Source: Diospyros lotus (taxonomy: Eukaryota > Streptophyta > Magnoliopsida > Ericales > Ebenaceae). Taken from it: a DNA stretch of 64,000 bases. Shown here in pieces: positions 24,100-36,354 of the stretch. The position numbers and the translations under genes are program-made. A model generated the notes under the pieces. It saw only the letters and a program-made list of their open reading frames with translations, made no database searches and was not told where the DNA came from. The stretch is taken from NCBI RefSeq assembly GCF_014633365.1, contig NW_026267117.1, forward strand, positions 221,785-285,784, in the 5' to 3' direction. Positions within the stretch are counted from its first letter, which is position 1; every line of letters starts with the position of its first letter.

Positions 24100-27000
24100 G
24101 GATAATTTCTTATGGTTTTAACTGTAATTTTATTTGGAAGTGTAATTGAAATCTTCACAAGATTAGGGTTTAACGTGATTTTCGGTACAATTATGAGTAA
24201 TTGAATAGATCGTAGGGATGCTCTGTAACCAAAATATCGAAAAAAAATTATATGATATGAACCAGAATTTCTATATGATGATTATGAAATGGAAAAAAAA
24301 TCTGATCGGAAATAGTTTTTTGTGCAGCTAAAATTCCGATCGAAAAGTCGAACTGTCGTAATTCAATAATAAAAAGTTAATAGAAGTCGGAATACACTTT
24401 AATTTAGTTTGTAGAACAACCTTTTTGTTGTTTCATGTTGAAACAAAAGTATTAGCTATCAAATCGAACACAAGGGCGTAAGTGAAATTTCTTCATTTTT
24501 CGCGTGATTAGGGAAAAAAAATTTTCTTTTTTTTTTTTTAATTCTCAATGGTGGAATGAAGATAATTTCTTATGGTTTTAAGTGTAATTTGATTTGGAAG
24601 TGTAATTGAAATCTTGACAAAATTAGGGGTTTAACGTGATTTTCGGTACAATTATGAGTAATCGAATTAATTCTAGGGATTGCTCCGTAACCGAGATATA
24701 TCTAAAAAGAATTATATGATATGAAGCAGAATTTCTATACGATGATTATGACATTGAAAAAAATCGGATCGGAAACGATTTTTTGTGCTGCTAAAATTTC
24801 GGCCGAAAAGTCGAATCGTCGTAATTCATTTACAAAAAGTCAATAGAACTCGGAATAAACTTTAATTTAGTTATTAAAACAACCTTTTGGTTGTTTCATC
24901 TTGAAACAAAAGTATTACCGATCAAATCGAACAGTGGGACGTATGTTTAATTTCTTCATTTTTCTTGTGATTAGGCATAATTTTTTTTTTTATTAATTTT
25001 CAATGGTGGAATGAAGATAATTTCATATGGTTTTATGTGTAATTTTATTTGTAAGTGTAATTGAAATCTTGACAGGATTAGGTGTATAACGTGATTTTCG
25101 ACACAATTATGAGTAATCGAATCGATTCTAGGGAGTGCTCCGTAACCAAGATATATCTAAATAGAATTATATGATATGAAGCAGAATTTCTATACGATGA
25201 TTATGACATTGAAAAAAATCTGACCGGAAACGGTTTTTTGTGCTGCTAAAATTCAGGCCGAAAAGTCGAACCGTCATAATTCATTTATAAAAAGTCAATA
25301 GAACTCAGAATACACTTTAATTTAGTTATTAAAACAACCTTCTGGTTGTTTCATGTTGAAACAAAAGTATTATCAATCAAATCGAACAATTGGACGTATG
25401 ATTAATTTCTTCACTTTTCCCGTGATTGGTCGAATTTTTTTTTTTTTTTAATTTTCAATGGTGGAATGAAGATAATTTCATATGGTTTTAAGTGTAATTT
25501 TATTTGTAAGTATAATTGAAATCTTAACAAGATTAGGTGTTTAACGTGATTTTCGGTACAATTATGAGTAATCGAATCGATTCCAGAGAGTGCTCCGTAA
25601 CCAAGATATCTAAAAACAATTATATGATATGAAGCAGAATTTATATACGATGATTATGACATTGAAAAAAAACTGATCGAAAACGATTTGTTGTGCTGCT
25701 AAAATTCTGGCCAAAAAGTCGAATCGTCGTAATTCATTTACAAAAAGTCAATAGAACTCGGAATACACTTTAATTTTGTTAGTAAAACAACCTTCTGGTT
25801 GTTTCATGTTGATACAAAAGTATTATCAATCAAATCGAACAATCGGACGTATGTGTAATTTCTTCATTTTTCCCGTGATTGGTCGAAAAAAAATTTCCTT
25901 TTTTTTTTAAATTTCAATGGTGAAATCAGGATAATTTCTTATGGTTTTAACTATAATTTTATTTGGAAGTGTAATTGAAATCTTCACAAGATTAGGGTTT
26001 AACGTGATTTTCGGTACAATTATGAGTAATTGAATAGATCGTAGGGATGCTCCGTAACCAAAATATCTAAAAAAAATTATATGATATGAACCAGAATTTC
26101 TATATGATGATTATGAAATGGAAAAAAAATCTGATCGGAAATAGTTTTTTGTGCAGCTAAAATTCCGACCGAAAAGTCGAACTGTCGTAATTCAGTAATA
26201 AAAAGTTAATAGAAGTCGGAATACACTTTGATTTAGTTTGTAGAACAACCTTTTTGTTGTTTCATGTTGAAACAAAAGTATTAGCTATCAAATCGAACAC
26301 AAGGGCGTAAGTGAAATTTCTTCATTTTTCGCGTGATTAGGGAAAAAAAATTTTCTTTTTTTTTTTTTTAATTCTCAATGGTGGAATGAAGATAATTTCT
26401 TATGGTTTTAAGTGTAATTTTATTTGGAAGTGTAATTGAAATCTTGACAAAATTAGGGGTTTAACGTGATTTTCGGTACAATTATGAGTAATCGAATTGA
26501 TTCTAGGGAGTGCTCCGTAACCGAGATATATCTAAAAAGAATTATATGATATGAAGCAGAATTTCTATACGATGATTATGACATTGAAAAAAATCGGATC
26601 GGAAACGATTTTTTGTGCTGCTAAAATTTCGGCCGAAAAGTCGAATCGTCGTAATTCATTTACAAAAAGTCAATAGAACTCGGAATACACTTTAATTTAG
26701 TTATTAAAACAACCTTTTGGTTGTTTCATCTTGAAACAAAAGTATTACCGATCAAATCGAACAGTGGGACGTATGTTTAATTTCTTCATTTTTCTTGTGA
26801 TTAGGCATAATTTTTTTTTTTATTAATTTTCAATGGTGGAATGAAGATAATTTCATATGGTTTTATGTGTAATTTTATTTGTAAGTGTAATTGAAATCTT
26901 GACAGGATTAGGTGTATAACGTGATTTTCGACACAATTATGAGTAATCGAATCGATTCTAGGGAGTGCTCCGTAACCAAGATATATGTAAATAGAATTAT

Positions 27001-27300
27001 ATGATATGAAGCAGAATTTCTATATGATGATTATGACATTGAAAAAAATCTGATCGGAAACGGTTTTTTGTGCTGCTAAAATTCAGGCCGAAAAGTCGAA
27101 CCGTCGTAATTCATTTATAAAAAGTTAATAGAACTCAGAATACACTTTAATTTAGGTATTAAAACAACCTTCTGGTTGTTTCATGTTGAAACAAAAGTAT
27201 TATCAATCAAATCGAACAATTGGACGTATGATTAATTTTTTCATTTTTCCCGTGATTGGTCGAATTTTTTTTTTTTTTTAATTTTCAATGGTGGAATGAA
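24100..27300 (+). repeat. Recent four-monomer tandem duplication in satellite A, period about 1.83 kb
   Basis: TTGAATAGATCGTAGGGATG at 24201 recurs at 26030, an offset of 1829 bp. The flanking text is nearly identical for most of the unit, for example the TAGGCATAATTTTTTTTT and ATGTGTAATTTTATTTGTAA variants near 24973/26802 and 25034/26863. The low divergence makes this younger than the 9.3-kb block duplication. Confidence 0.85.
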
Positions 27301-29864
27301 GATAATTTCATATGGTTTTAAGTGTAATTTTATTTGTAAGTATAATTGAAATCTTGACAAGATAAGGTGTTTAACGTTATTTTCGGTACAATTATGAGTA
27401 ATCGAATTGATTCTAGGGAGTGCTCCGTAACCAAGATATATCTAAAAAGAATTATATGATATGAAGCAGAATTTCTATACGATGATTATGGCATTAAAAA
27501 AATCTGATCGGAAACGATTTTTTGTGCTGCTAAAATTCCGGTCGAAAAGTCGAATCATCGTAATTCATTTACAAAAAGTCAATAGAACTTGGAATACACT
27601 TTAATTCAGTTATTAAAACAACCTTCTGGTTGTTTCATGTTGAAACAAAAGTATTACCGATCAAATCGAACAATTGGACGTATGTTTAATTTCTTTGTTT
27701 TTCCCGTGACTGGTCGAATTTGTTTTTTTTTTTTTTATTTCCAATGGTGGAATGAAGATAATTTCATATGGTTTTAAGCGTAATTTTATTTGGAAGTGTA
27801 ATTGAAATCTTGACAAGATTAGGGGTTTAACGTGATTTTCGATACAATTATGAGTAATCGAATCGATTCTAGGGAGTGCTCCGTAACCAAGATATCTAAA
27901 AAAAATTATATGATATGAAGCAGAATTTCTATACGATGATTATGACATTGAAAAAATTCTGATCGGAAACGATTTTTTGTGCTGCTAAAATTTCGGTCGA
28001 AAAGTCGAATCGTCGAAATTCTTTTACAAAAAGTCAATAGAACTTGGAATACACTTTAATTTAGTTAGTAAAACAACCTTCTGGTTGTTTCATGTTGAAA
28101 CAAAAGTATTACCGATTAAATCGAACAATCGAACGTATGTGTAATTTCTTCATTTTTGCAGTATTTGGTAAAAAAAAAAATTCTTTTTTTTAAAATTTTC
28201 AATGGTGGAATTAGGATAATTTCATATGTTTTTAAGTGTAATTTTATTTAGAAATGTAATTCAAATCTTCACAAGATTAGGGGTTTAACTTGATTTTCGG
28301 TACAATTATGAGTAATCGAATCGATTGCAAGGAGTCCTCCGTAAGCAAGATATCTAAAAAAAATTATATTATAAGAACCAAAATTTTTATACGATTATTA
28401 TGACATCGAAAAAAATCTGATCGAAAACAATTTTTTGTGCAGCTAAAATTCCGACCGAAAAGTCGAACTGTCGTAATTCAATTATAAAAAGTTAATAGAA
28501 GTTGGAATACACTTTAATTTAGTTTGTAGAACAACCTTTTTGTTGTTTCATGTTGAAACAAAAGTATTACCGATCAAATTGAACAATTGGACGTATGTTT
28601 AATTTCTTTGTTTTTCTCGTGATTGGTCGAATTTTTTTTTTTTTTAATTTTCAATGGTGGAATGAAGATAATTTCATATGGTTTTAAGTGTAATTTTATT
28701 CGGAAGTGTAATTGAAATCTTGACAAGATTAGGTGTTTAACGTGATTTTCGGTACAATTATGAGTAATCGAATCGATTCTAGGGAATGCTCCATAACCAA
28801 GATATATCTAAAAAGAATTATATGATATGAAGGAAAATTTCTATACGATGATTATGACATTGAAAAAATTCTGATCGGAAACGATTTTTTGTGCTGCTAA
28901 AATTTCTGCCGAAAAGTCGAATCGTCGAAATTCTTTTACAAAAAGTCAATAGAACTCGGAATACACTTTAATTTAGTTAGTAAAACAACCTTCTGGTTGT
29001 TTCATGTTGAAACAAAAGTATTACCGATCAAATCGAACAATCGAACGTATGTGTAATTTCTTCATTTTTGCGGTATTTGGTAAAAAAGAAATTTCTTTTT
29101 TTTTTAAATTTTCAATGGTGGAATTATGATAATTTCATATGGTTTTAAGTGTAATTTTATTTAGAAATGTAATTCAAATTTTCACAAGATTAGGGGTTTA
29201 ACTTGATTTTCGGTACAATTATGAGTAACCAAATCGATTGCAGGGAGTCCTCCATAAGCAAGATATCTAAAAAAAAATTATATTATAAGAACCAAAATTT
29301 TTATATGATGATTATGACATCGAAAAAAATCTGATCGAAAACAATTTTTTGTGCAGCTAAAATTTCGACCGAAAAGTCGAACTGTCGTAATTCAATTATA
29401 AAAAGTTAATAGAAGTTGGAATACACTTTAATTTAGTTTGTAGAACAACCTTTTTGTTGTTTCATGTTGAATCAAAAGTGTAAGCGATCAAATCGAACAC
29501 AAGGGCGTAAGTGTAATTTCTTCATTTTTCTCATGACTGGTCGAAAAAAAAAATTATTTTTTTTTTAATTCTCAATGGTGGAATGAAGATAATTTAATAT
29601 GATTTTAAGTGTAGTTTTATTTGGAAGTGTAATTGAAATCTTTACAAGATTAGAGGTTTAACGTTATTTTCGGTACAATTATGAGTAACCGAATCGATTG
29701 CAGGGAGTGCACCGTAACCAAGATATCTAAAACAAATTATATGATATGAACAAGAATTTCTATATGGTGATTATGACATCGAAAAAATCTATTCGGAAAC
29801 AATTTGTTGTGCTGCTAAAATTTCGACGGAAAAATCGAATAGTCGTAATTCATTTACAAAAAGT

Positions 29865-29869
29865 CAATA
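29865..29869 (+). repeat. Target site duplication, left copy (CAATA)
   Basis: CAATA immediately before TGTAATGACCC matches the five bases after the LTR end. Removing the element restores the satellite A text AAAAAGTCAATAGAACTCGG. Confidence 0.95.
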
Positions 29870-30190
29870 TGTAATGACCCTAAATTGGGTCTAAGTATTT
29901 TTAATATTTAATTTTAGTGCAAGGGCATTCTAAATGTGGGTCAAAGTATTTTAACAAATTATGATAAATTATTTTGATAGCATAATATGATTTTGGATTA
30001 ATATGAAATTTTCTTGGTGCATATGATCATGAATTTAAGTGTATGGGTCTAATTTTTTAAGAATTTAGGAAACTAATATTTTGGACTCAATTTAGTTAGT
30101 GGAGGAGTTATGGGCTTTTAGATGGGCTAATAAATTGTTGAGTTGGGCTGAGTCCAATGGTAAAGGAAATTTAGGTCTTATTTAAAAAAA

Positions 30191-30191
<1 letters not shown>

Positions 30192-30241
<50 letters not shown>
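30192..30241 (+). repeat. (TAA)n microsatellite
   Basis: About 16 uninterrupted TAA/AAT units lie in the U3-like part of the solo LTR. It is likely length-variable between individuals. Confidence 0.95.
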
Positions 30242-30243
<2 letters not shown>

Positions 30244-30872
30244 GCATCTATGCTTGAAATACCCTAGAAAATGTTGTCCATTAAAAGGGCAGATCTGCCT
30301 ATTTCTAAAAATAGGCGCAACTTGCAGCCTTCTCTCTCACTTTATTCTTCTTCTTTTCTGTGCACCTAATACTGTACCATTGTTGTCTCCTATTTCATTT
30401 GGCCGTCACTTTCTTTTCTTCTTCCTTGCCTTCTTCTCCCATTTTCTGTTGGCAACTGGAGCTGCGAAGGAGAGTCACAGCTACTTCTCTTTCGTTGGAT
30501 CGACTCAGGCAAGCTCCTTCCCACATTCTCTTTAATGTTCATCAAATTCTTGGGCAAGCTCTTGGTTGTCTCCTGGATGTTTGCAAATATATCCATATAT
30601 ATATATATAAGTATATACATGTTTCTCTCTCTGCAAGTAATTTAATCTTCTTCTTCCTCTTGTTATAGCATTTCTTTCTTTCTTTTGAAATTTCCCCTAA
30701 GCATTCTTGTTGTCCCTTGATGTATCAAAATGGGGTTTGATTTACTCCTAAATTTATTTCTGGAATGGCCACTTATATTTCTTTCAAGAGTCTGTTCTTC
30801 CGTAAGGTAAGTAAGTGTTATATAAATATATATATGCATGCTCCGGCTCCATCTTGTTCTGTTCTAAGCTAA

Positions 30873-31350
30873 ACCCACCTATATACATATAGATATATAT
30901 ATGCGAACAGCCTCCATGGTTGCCCAGCCAAGTGACCCATTTGTATATCTCTATATATTTGTGTATAACCCTATTTGGTGAGTCCTTATATTAGCTGAAA
31001 TCAGAGACCCACTTATATGTATATATGTATACATACTCCGTTAGAATGCCCTGTTCCAGCCGAGCAACCAGTGACTATATATATATATATACATACACAT
31101 ATATACTCTATTTGATGTATTGTGCCTATGCGAACTGTGACCCATATTTATATACACATTCATGCTACCCAAAATCCTCTTATGCATTGTTTGAATCAAT
31201 TATATATATATATATATATTCAGCTCCATGTGTTGTCCCTGTTTTAGCTTACCGGTGACCCACTTATGTGTGTATATATATATATATATACTCATATCCA
31301 GTTCGACTGTTTCCTCATCCCAGCTGGCCCATTTATATATATCCATATAT
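30873..31350 (+). repeat. LTR minisatellite with GTGACCCA and (TA)n
   Basis: Degenerate units contain CCAGC, then GTGACCCA or a variant, then TTATATATATATAC. They recur near 30873, 30932, 31004, 31071, 31137, 31255 and 31327, mostly 59-72 bp apart with one double-length gap. Pure (TA)n runs have grown inside several units. More TA runs follow at 31606, 31690 and 32028. Confidence 0.7.
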
Positions 31351-32505
31351 ACTTATGCATATAAATGAGAAAGGGTGGCCGAATGGAGTTTTCTTCCCCT
31401 CACTATTACATTTGACTATCCTCCCTAGCCATATTCAATCCACCCATTTATGGGTTCATATGCACGCGTGCACAGTAGAGAGAGAAAGTAAGGCACTAAA
31501 GCCTAAGAGAAAATAGAATTATTAGGTTTTATTTTATTTTAATGTATTCATATTATAAAGATGCTAAAAGTCCATAAGCTTTCCCTTTCTTTCTTTAATT
31601 AAATATCATATATATATATAGATATATATATACACATATGTTAAAGCACCCACGCACCCTCGGTAAGGAATTGAAGTTCAACCCAAATAATATATATATA
31701 TATATATATACATAAAATAATTCCTTCTCTTAATAATGATTGTAAAGGGGAATTTGTTTTTATATAGAAGACTTTTTCTAGTTTTTCTTTAATTATATTC
31801 ATATATATATTAGAATATATTCTATTTGATTTTGATGTCTTAAATTGAATAATTCAAATTATATGTATAGAATTATCCATGTATAAATGTTTGGTATGCA
31901 TACAAATAAATTGTAAAGAATTCATTAATAAATTGATTAAACTAATTCATGAGTAAATTATTATATTTCGTGTGCATACTTAATATGAGTGGAAAAACTA
32001 TTTAGTATTGTGAGATGGGTATAAAATATATATATATATATAACTATGGCATCGGTTTGTGAGATGAAATTAATGATGTTTATATAGATGTGGAAGTAAA
32101 TGCGTGACACATTTCACACACATTTAATATGATCATATTATGTGGCACAATATTATTTATCTTTGCGCACCTAATATTTTGCACGGAGGGAAAGGGTACC
32201 CTAGAGCACCTGGCACGGGACGAGGTGGCCATAGCCCGGCAGGTTGGCTCCATATTGAATGTGAGTTTTTACTCTCTTTATGCACTTTAGCATATGTTGT
32301 TGATGGCTTGCGAGCCTGTGAGATTGGATACTGATATTAAATTTATATGCACATTTGCATACTGGTACATGGTGGTATGATACATTTAACTTGGAATTGA
32401 TCAAGTCTTAAATTGTGAAACTTGTATACAACTGTCGAATTCTGGATTACTCTCTTTTGGTGTCACCTTATTCTTGGTTCTTGTTCATTGTTTATTGTCC
32501 TAGAA

Positions 32506-32550
32506 CTTGCTAAGCCTTGTGGCTCACTTAATCTTCTTTGCCATTCCAGG
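32506..32550 (+). promoter_or_regulatory. Conserved LTR module: hairpin plus CCATTCCAGG (copy 3)
   Basis: CTTGCTAAGCCTTGTGGCTC starts at 32506. Compared with copies 1 and 2 it has G to A, T to C and A to G changes; AGCC and GGCT can still pair around a loop. CCATTCCAGG is at 32541-32550, with the same 13-base gap, and is followed by TAAAGG. It lies 348 bp before the LTR end. Confidence 0.75.
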
Positions 32551-32898
32551 TAAAGGGAAGGCTATTATTAGGGGCGAGTCCAGTGAGACTAAGGCCTAAG
32601 GATAGTGGTGTATAGGGACGCGTCCTAACTTGAAGATCCTGTTTAGCATTTTGGTGAGGTTTGAGATGAAATGATTTTTATTTTGTTGGTTAACATTAGA
32701 GCCTCTTAGTTATTTGGTATGGCCTTCGAGCTCCAAACTTGTGAGATATTGGAACTGCAACTGAATCTTAATTTAGTTTTCGCTGCTAGTAATGAATTGA
32801 GTTGTTTATTTTATTATGGTTTGTTCGGTATCATCTCTGTGATGACCTCCTTTTGAATATCCTATGCTAGCGGGAATATTCGAGAGTGAGCCCTTACA

Positions 32899-32903
32899 CA
32901 ATA
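32899..32903 (+). repeat. Target site duplication, right copy (CAATA)
   Basis: This matches 29865-29869; satellite A continues in phase with GAACTCGG. Confidence 0.95.
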
Positions 32904-33222
32904 GAACTCGGAATACACTTTAATTTAGTTATTAAAACAATCTTTTGGTTGTTTCATGTTGAAACAAAAGTATTACCGATCAAATCGAACAATTGGACGT
33001 ATGTTTAATTTCTTCATTTTTCCTGTGATTAGTCGAATTTTTTTTTTTTTAATTTTCAATGGTGGAATGAAGATAATTTCATATGGTTTTAAGGGTAATT
33101 TTATTTGAAAGTGTAAATGAAATCTTGACAAGATTAGGGGTTTAATGTGATTTTCAGTACAATTATGAGTAATCGAATCGATTCTAGGGAGTGCTCCGTA
33201 ACCAAGATATCTAAAAACAATT

Positions 33223-33282
33223 ATATGATATGAAGCAAAATTTCTATACGATATATGATATGAAGCAAAATTTCTATACAAT
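33223..33282 (+). repeat. 30-bp tandem duplication inside a satellite A monomer (1 of 3)
   Basis: The ATATGATATGAAGCAAAATT... segment at 33223-33252 is repeated directly at 33253-33282. The same 30-bp duplication at the same monomer position occurs at 34409-34468 and 35362-35421, and I did not see it in the first A block. Confidence 0.9.
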
Positions 33283-34408
33283 GTTTATGACATTGAAAAA
33301 AATCTGATCGGAAATAATTTTTTGTGTTGCTAAAATTTTGGCAGAAAAGTCGTATCATCGTAATTCATTTACAAAAAGTCAATAGAACTCGGAATACATT
33401 TTAATTTAGTTAGTAAAACAACCTTCTAGTTGTTTCATGTTGAAACAAAAGTATTATCGATCAAATCGAATAATCGAACGTATGTGTAATTTCTTCATTT
33501 TTGCCGTGATTGGTAGAAATTTTTTTTTTTTTTATATAATTTTCAATGGTGGAATTAGGATAATTTCATATGGTTTTTAGTGTAATTTTATTTAGAAATG
33601 TAATTGAAATCTTCAGAAGATTAGGGGTTTAACTTGATTTTCGATATAATTATCAATAATCGAATCTATTGCAAGGAGTCCTCCGTATGTAAGATATCTA
33701 AAAAAAATTATATGATAAGAACCAAAATTTCTATACGATCATTATGACATCGAAAAAAATGTAACCGGAAACAATTTTTTGTGCAACTAAAATTCTGGCC
33801 GAAAAGTCGAACTATCGTAATTCAGTTATAGAAAGTCAATAGAAGTTAGAATACACTTTAATTTAGTTTGTAGAACACCTTTTTTGTTGTTTCAATTATG
33901 AGTAACCGAATCGGTTGCAGAGAGTGCACCGTAACCAAGATATCTAAAAAAAATTATATGATATGAACAAGAATTTCTATATGATGATTATGACATCCAA
34001 AAAAATCTATTCGGAAACACTTTTTTGTGCAACTAAAATTTCAGCGGAAAAGTCAAATAGTCATAATTCATTTACAAAAAGTCAATTGAACTCGGAATAC
34101 ACTTTAATTTAGTTAGTAAAACAACCTTTTGGTTGTTTCATGTTGAAACAAAAGTATTACCGATCAAATCAAACAGTTGGACGTATGTTTAATTTCTTCA
34201 TTTTTCCCGTGATTAGTCAAATTTTTTTTTTTTTTTAATTTTCAATGGTGGAATGAAGATAATTTCATATGGTTTTAAGCGTAATTTTATTTGGAAGTGT
34301 AATTGAAATCTTGACAAGATTAGGGGTTTAACGTGATTTTCGATACAATTATGAGTAATCGAATCGATTCCAGGGAGTGCTCCGTAACCAAGATATCTAA
34401 AAAAAATT

Positions 34409-34468
34409 ATATGATATGAAGCAGAATTTCTGTACAATATATGATATGAAACAGAATTTCTATACGAT
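34409..34468 (+). repeat. 30-bp tandem duplication inside a satellite A monomer (2 of 3)
   Basis: Units at 34409-34438 and 34439-34468 differ by a few bases. This is the same breakpoints as 33223-33282. Confidence 0.9.
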
Positions 34469-35361
34469 GATTATGACATTGAAAAAAATCTGATCGGAAA
34501 GGATTTTTTGTGCTGCTAAAATTCTGGTCGAAAAGTCGAATCGTCGTAATTCATTTACAAAAAGTCAATAGAACTCAGAATACACTTTAATTTAGTTAGT
34601 AAAACAACCTTCTGGTTGTTTCATGTTGAAACAAAAGTATTAGCGATCAAATCGAACAAAAGGGCATAAGTGTAATTTCTTCATTTTTCTTGTGACCGGT
34701 CGAAAAAAAAAATTCTGTTTTTTTTTTTAATTATCAATGGTCGAAAGAAGATAATTTCATATGGTTTTAAGTGTAATTTTAATTGGAAGTGTAATTGAAA
34801 TCTTCACAAGATTAGGGGTTTAACGTGATTTTCGGTACAATTATGAGTAACCGATTCGATTGTAGGAAGTGCACCGCAACCATGATATCTAAAAAAAAAT
34901 TATATGATATGAACAAGAATTTCTATACGATGATTAGGACATCGAAAAAAATCTAAACGGAAACAAGTTTTTGTGCAGCTAAAATTTCGGCAGAAAAGTC
35001 CAATAGTCGTAATTCATTTACAAAAAGTCAATAGAACTCGGAATACACTTTAATTTAGTTAATAAAACAACCTTTTGGTTGTTTCATTTTGAAACAAAAG
35101 TATTACTGATCAAATCGAACAGTGGGACGTATGTTAATTTCTTCATTTTTCCCGTGATTAGTTGAAAAAAAAAATTTCTTTTTTCTTTTTAATTTTCAAT
35201 GATGGAATGAACATAATTTCATATGGTTTTATGTGTAATTTTATTTGGAAGTGTAATTGAAATCTTGATAAGACTAGAGTTTAACGTGATTTTTAGTACA
35301 ATTATGAGTAATCAAATTGATTCAAATGAGTGCTCTGTAACCAAGATATCTAAAAACAATT

Positions 35362-35421
35362 ATATGATATGAAGTAGAATTTCTATAAGATATATGATAT
35401 GAAGTAGAATTTCTATACGAT
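35362..35421 (+). repeat. 30-bp tandem duplication inside a satellite A monomer (3 of 3)
   Basis: Units at 35362-35391 and 35392-35421. The 953-bp distance from the previous case equals two monomers plus 30 bp, consistent with spread as a dimer. Confidence 0.9.
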
Positions 35422-36315
35422 AATTATGACGTTGAAAAAAATCTGATCGGAAACGGTTTTTTGTGCTGCTAAAATTCCGGTTGAAAAGTCGAATCGTTGT
35501 AATTCATTTACAAAAAGTCAATAGAACTCGGAATACACTTTAATTTAGTTAGTAAAACAACCTTATGGTTGTTTCATGTTGAAACAAAAATATTACCGAT
35601 CAAATCGAACAGTCAGACGTATGTGTAATTTCTTCATTTTTGCTGTGATTGGCAGAATTTTTTTTTTCTTTTTCAATGGTGGAATTAGGATAATTTCATG
35701 TGGTTTTAAGTGTAATTTTATTTAGAAATGTAATTCAAATCTTCACAAGATTAGGCGTTTCACGTGATTTTCGATACAATTATGAGTAATCGAATCGATT
35801 GCAGGGAGTCCTCCGTAAGCAAGATATCTAAAAAAAGTTATATGATAAGAACCAAAATTTCTATACGATCATTATGACATCGAAAAAAATCTGATCGGAA
35901 ATAATTTTTTGTGCAGCTAAAATTCCGGCCGAAAAGTTGAACCGTCGTAATTCAATTAAAAAAAGTCAATACAAGTCGGAATACACTTTAATTTAGTTTG
36001 TAGAACAACCGTTTTGTTGTTTCATGTTGAAACAAAAGTATTAGCGATCAAATCGAACAAAATGGCGTAAGTGTAATTTCTTCATTTTTCTCGTGACAGG
36101 TCGAAAAAAAAAATTCTTTTTTTTTTTTAATTATCAATGGTGGAATGAAGATAATTTCATATGGTTTTAAGTGTAATTTTAATTGGAAGTATAATTGAAA
36201 TCTTCACAAGATTAGGGGTTTAACGTTATTTTCGGTACAATTATGAGTAACAGAATTGATTGTAGGGAGTGCATCGTAACCAAGATATCCAAAAAAAATT
36301 ATATGATATGAACAA

Positions 36316-36354
36316 GAATTTCTATACGATGATTACGACATCGTATAGAAATTC
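36316..36354 (+). repeat. Perfect 16-bp inverted repeat at a deletion joint
   Basis: GAATTTCTATACGATG (36316-36331), a 7-base spacer ATTACGA, then CATCGTATAGAAATTC (36339-36354). The left arm and spacer are normal monomer sequence. The right arm is a back-copy of the left arm, and the monomer resumes with AATAGAATTCAGAATACAC, so about 110 bp of normal sequence is missing. Confidence 0.92.

Larger units (their letters stand above)
6134..29869 (+). repeat. Satellite A, first block: about 51 tandem monomers of about 459 bp
   Basis: The same unit recurs head to tail. The anchor ATTTCAT after GATA falls at 6134, 6595, 7054 and so on, with intervals of 450-461 bp. Each unit has, in order: a GGTTTTAAGTGTAATTTTAT segment, TTAGGGGTTTAACGTG, GAATCGATT, GTGCTCCGTAACCAAGATAT, CTAAAAAAAATTATATGAT, TCGAAAAAAATCTGATCGG, a TCGTAATTCATTTAC segment, TTTAATTTAGTTAGTA, two overlapping dyads (AAACAACC...GGTTGTTT and TGTTTCA...TGAAACA), GATCAAATCGAAC, and a poly(A)/poly(T) tract before TCAATGGTGGAAT. 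Monomers differ from one another by many substitutions and poly(A/T) length changes. Short minus-strand open frames recur (for example 6984-7229 and 16298-16546) but are only translations of the repeat. The block ends where a solo LTR inserts at 29870. Satellites of this kind usually sit in plant centromeric or pericentromeric heterochromatin; the location here is inferred. Confidence 0.97.
29870..32898 (+). mobile_element. Solo LTR, 3029 bp, inserted in satellite A
   Basis: It starts TGTAATGACCC at 29870 and ends GAGCCCTTACA at 32898, with CAATA on both sides. There is no primer-binding site, internal region or second LTR, so it is a solo LTR. Contents: a (TAA)n microsatellite at about 30192-30241; a pyrimidine-rich leader at about 30330-30540; a GGTAAGTAAG donor-like site at about 30806; a minisatellite of GTGACCCA plus (TA)n units at about 30873-31350; AT-rich sequence to about 32130; and the hairpin/CCATTCCAGG module at 32506-32550. 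Open frames in the leader (such as 30254-30535) have low-complexity Phe/Leu/Ser-rich translations and no recognisable domain. The start and end resemble the 2262-4902 LTR, but the bodies differ, so it is a related, separate family. Confidence 0.95.

Noticed and set aside
30254..30535. Open frame with a hydrophobic Phe/Leu-rich translation in the solo LTR
   Set aside because: It depends on a TTG start and lies in the pyrimidine-rich leader, which gives Phe/Leu/Ser by composition. There is no domain, so it is not a supported gene.
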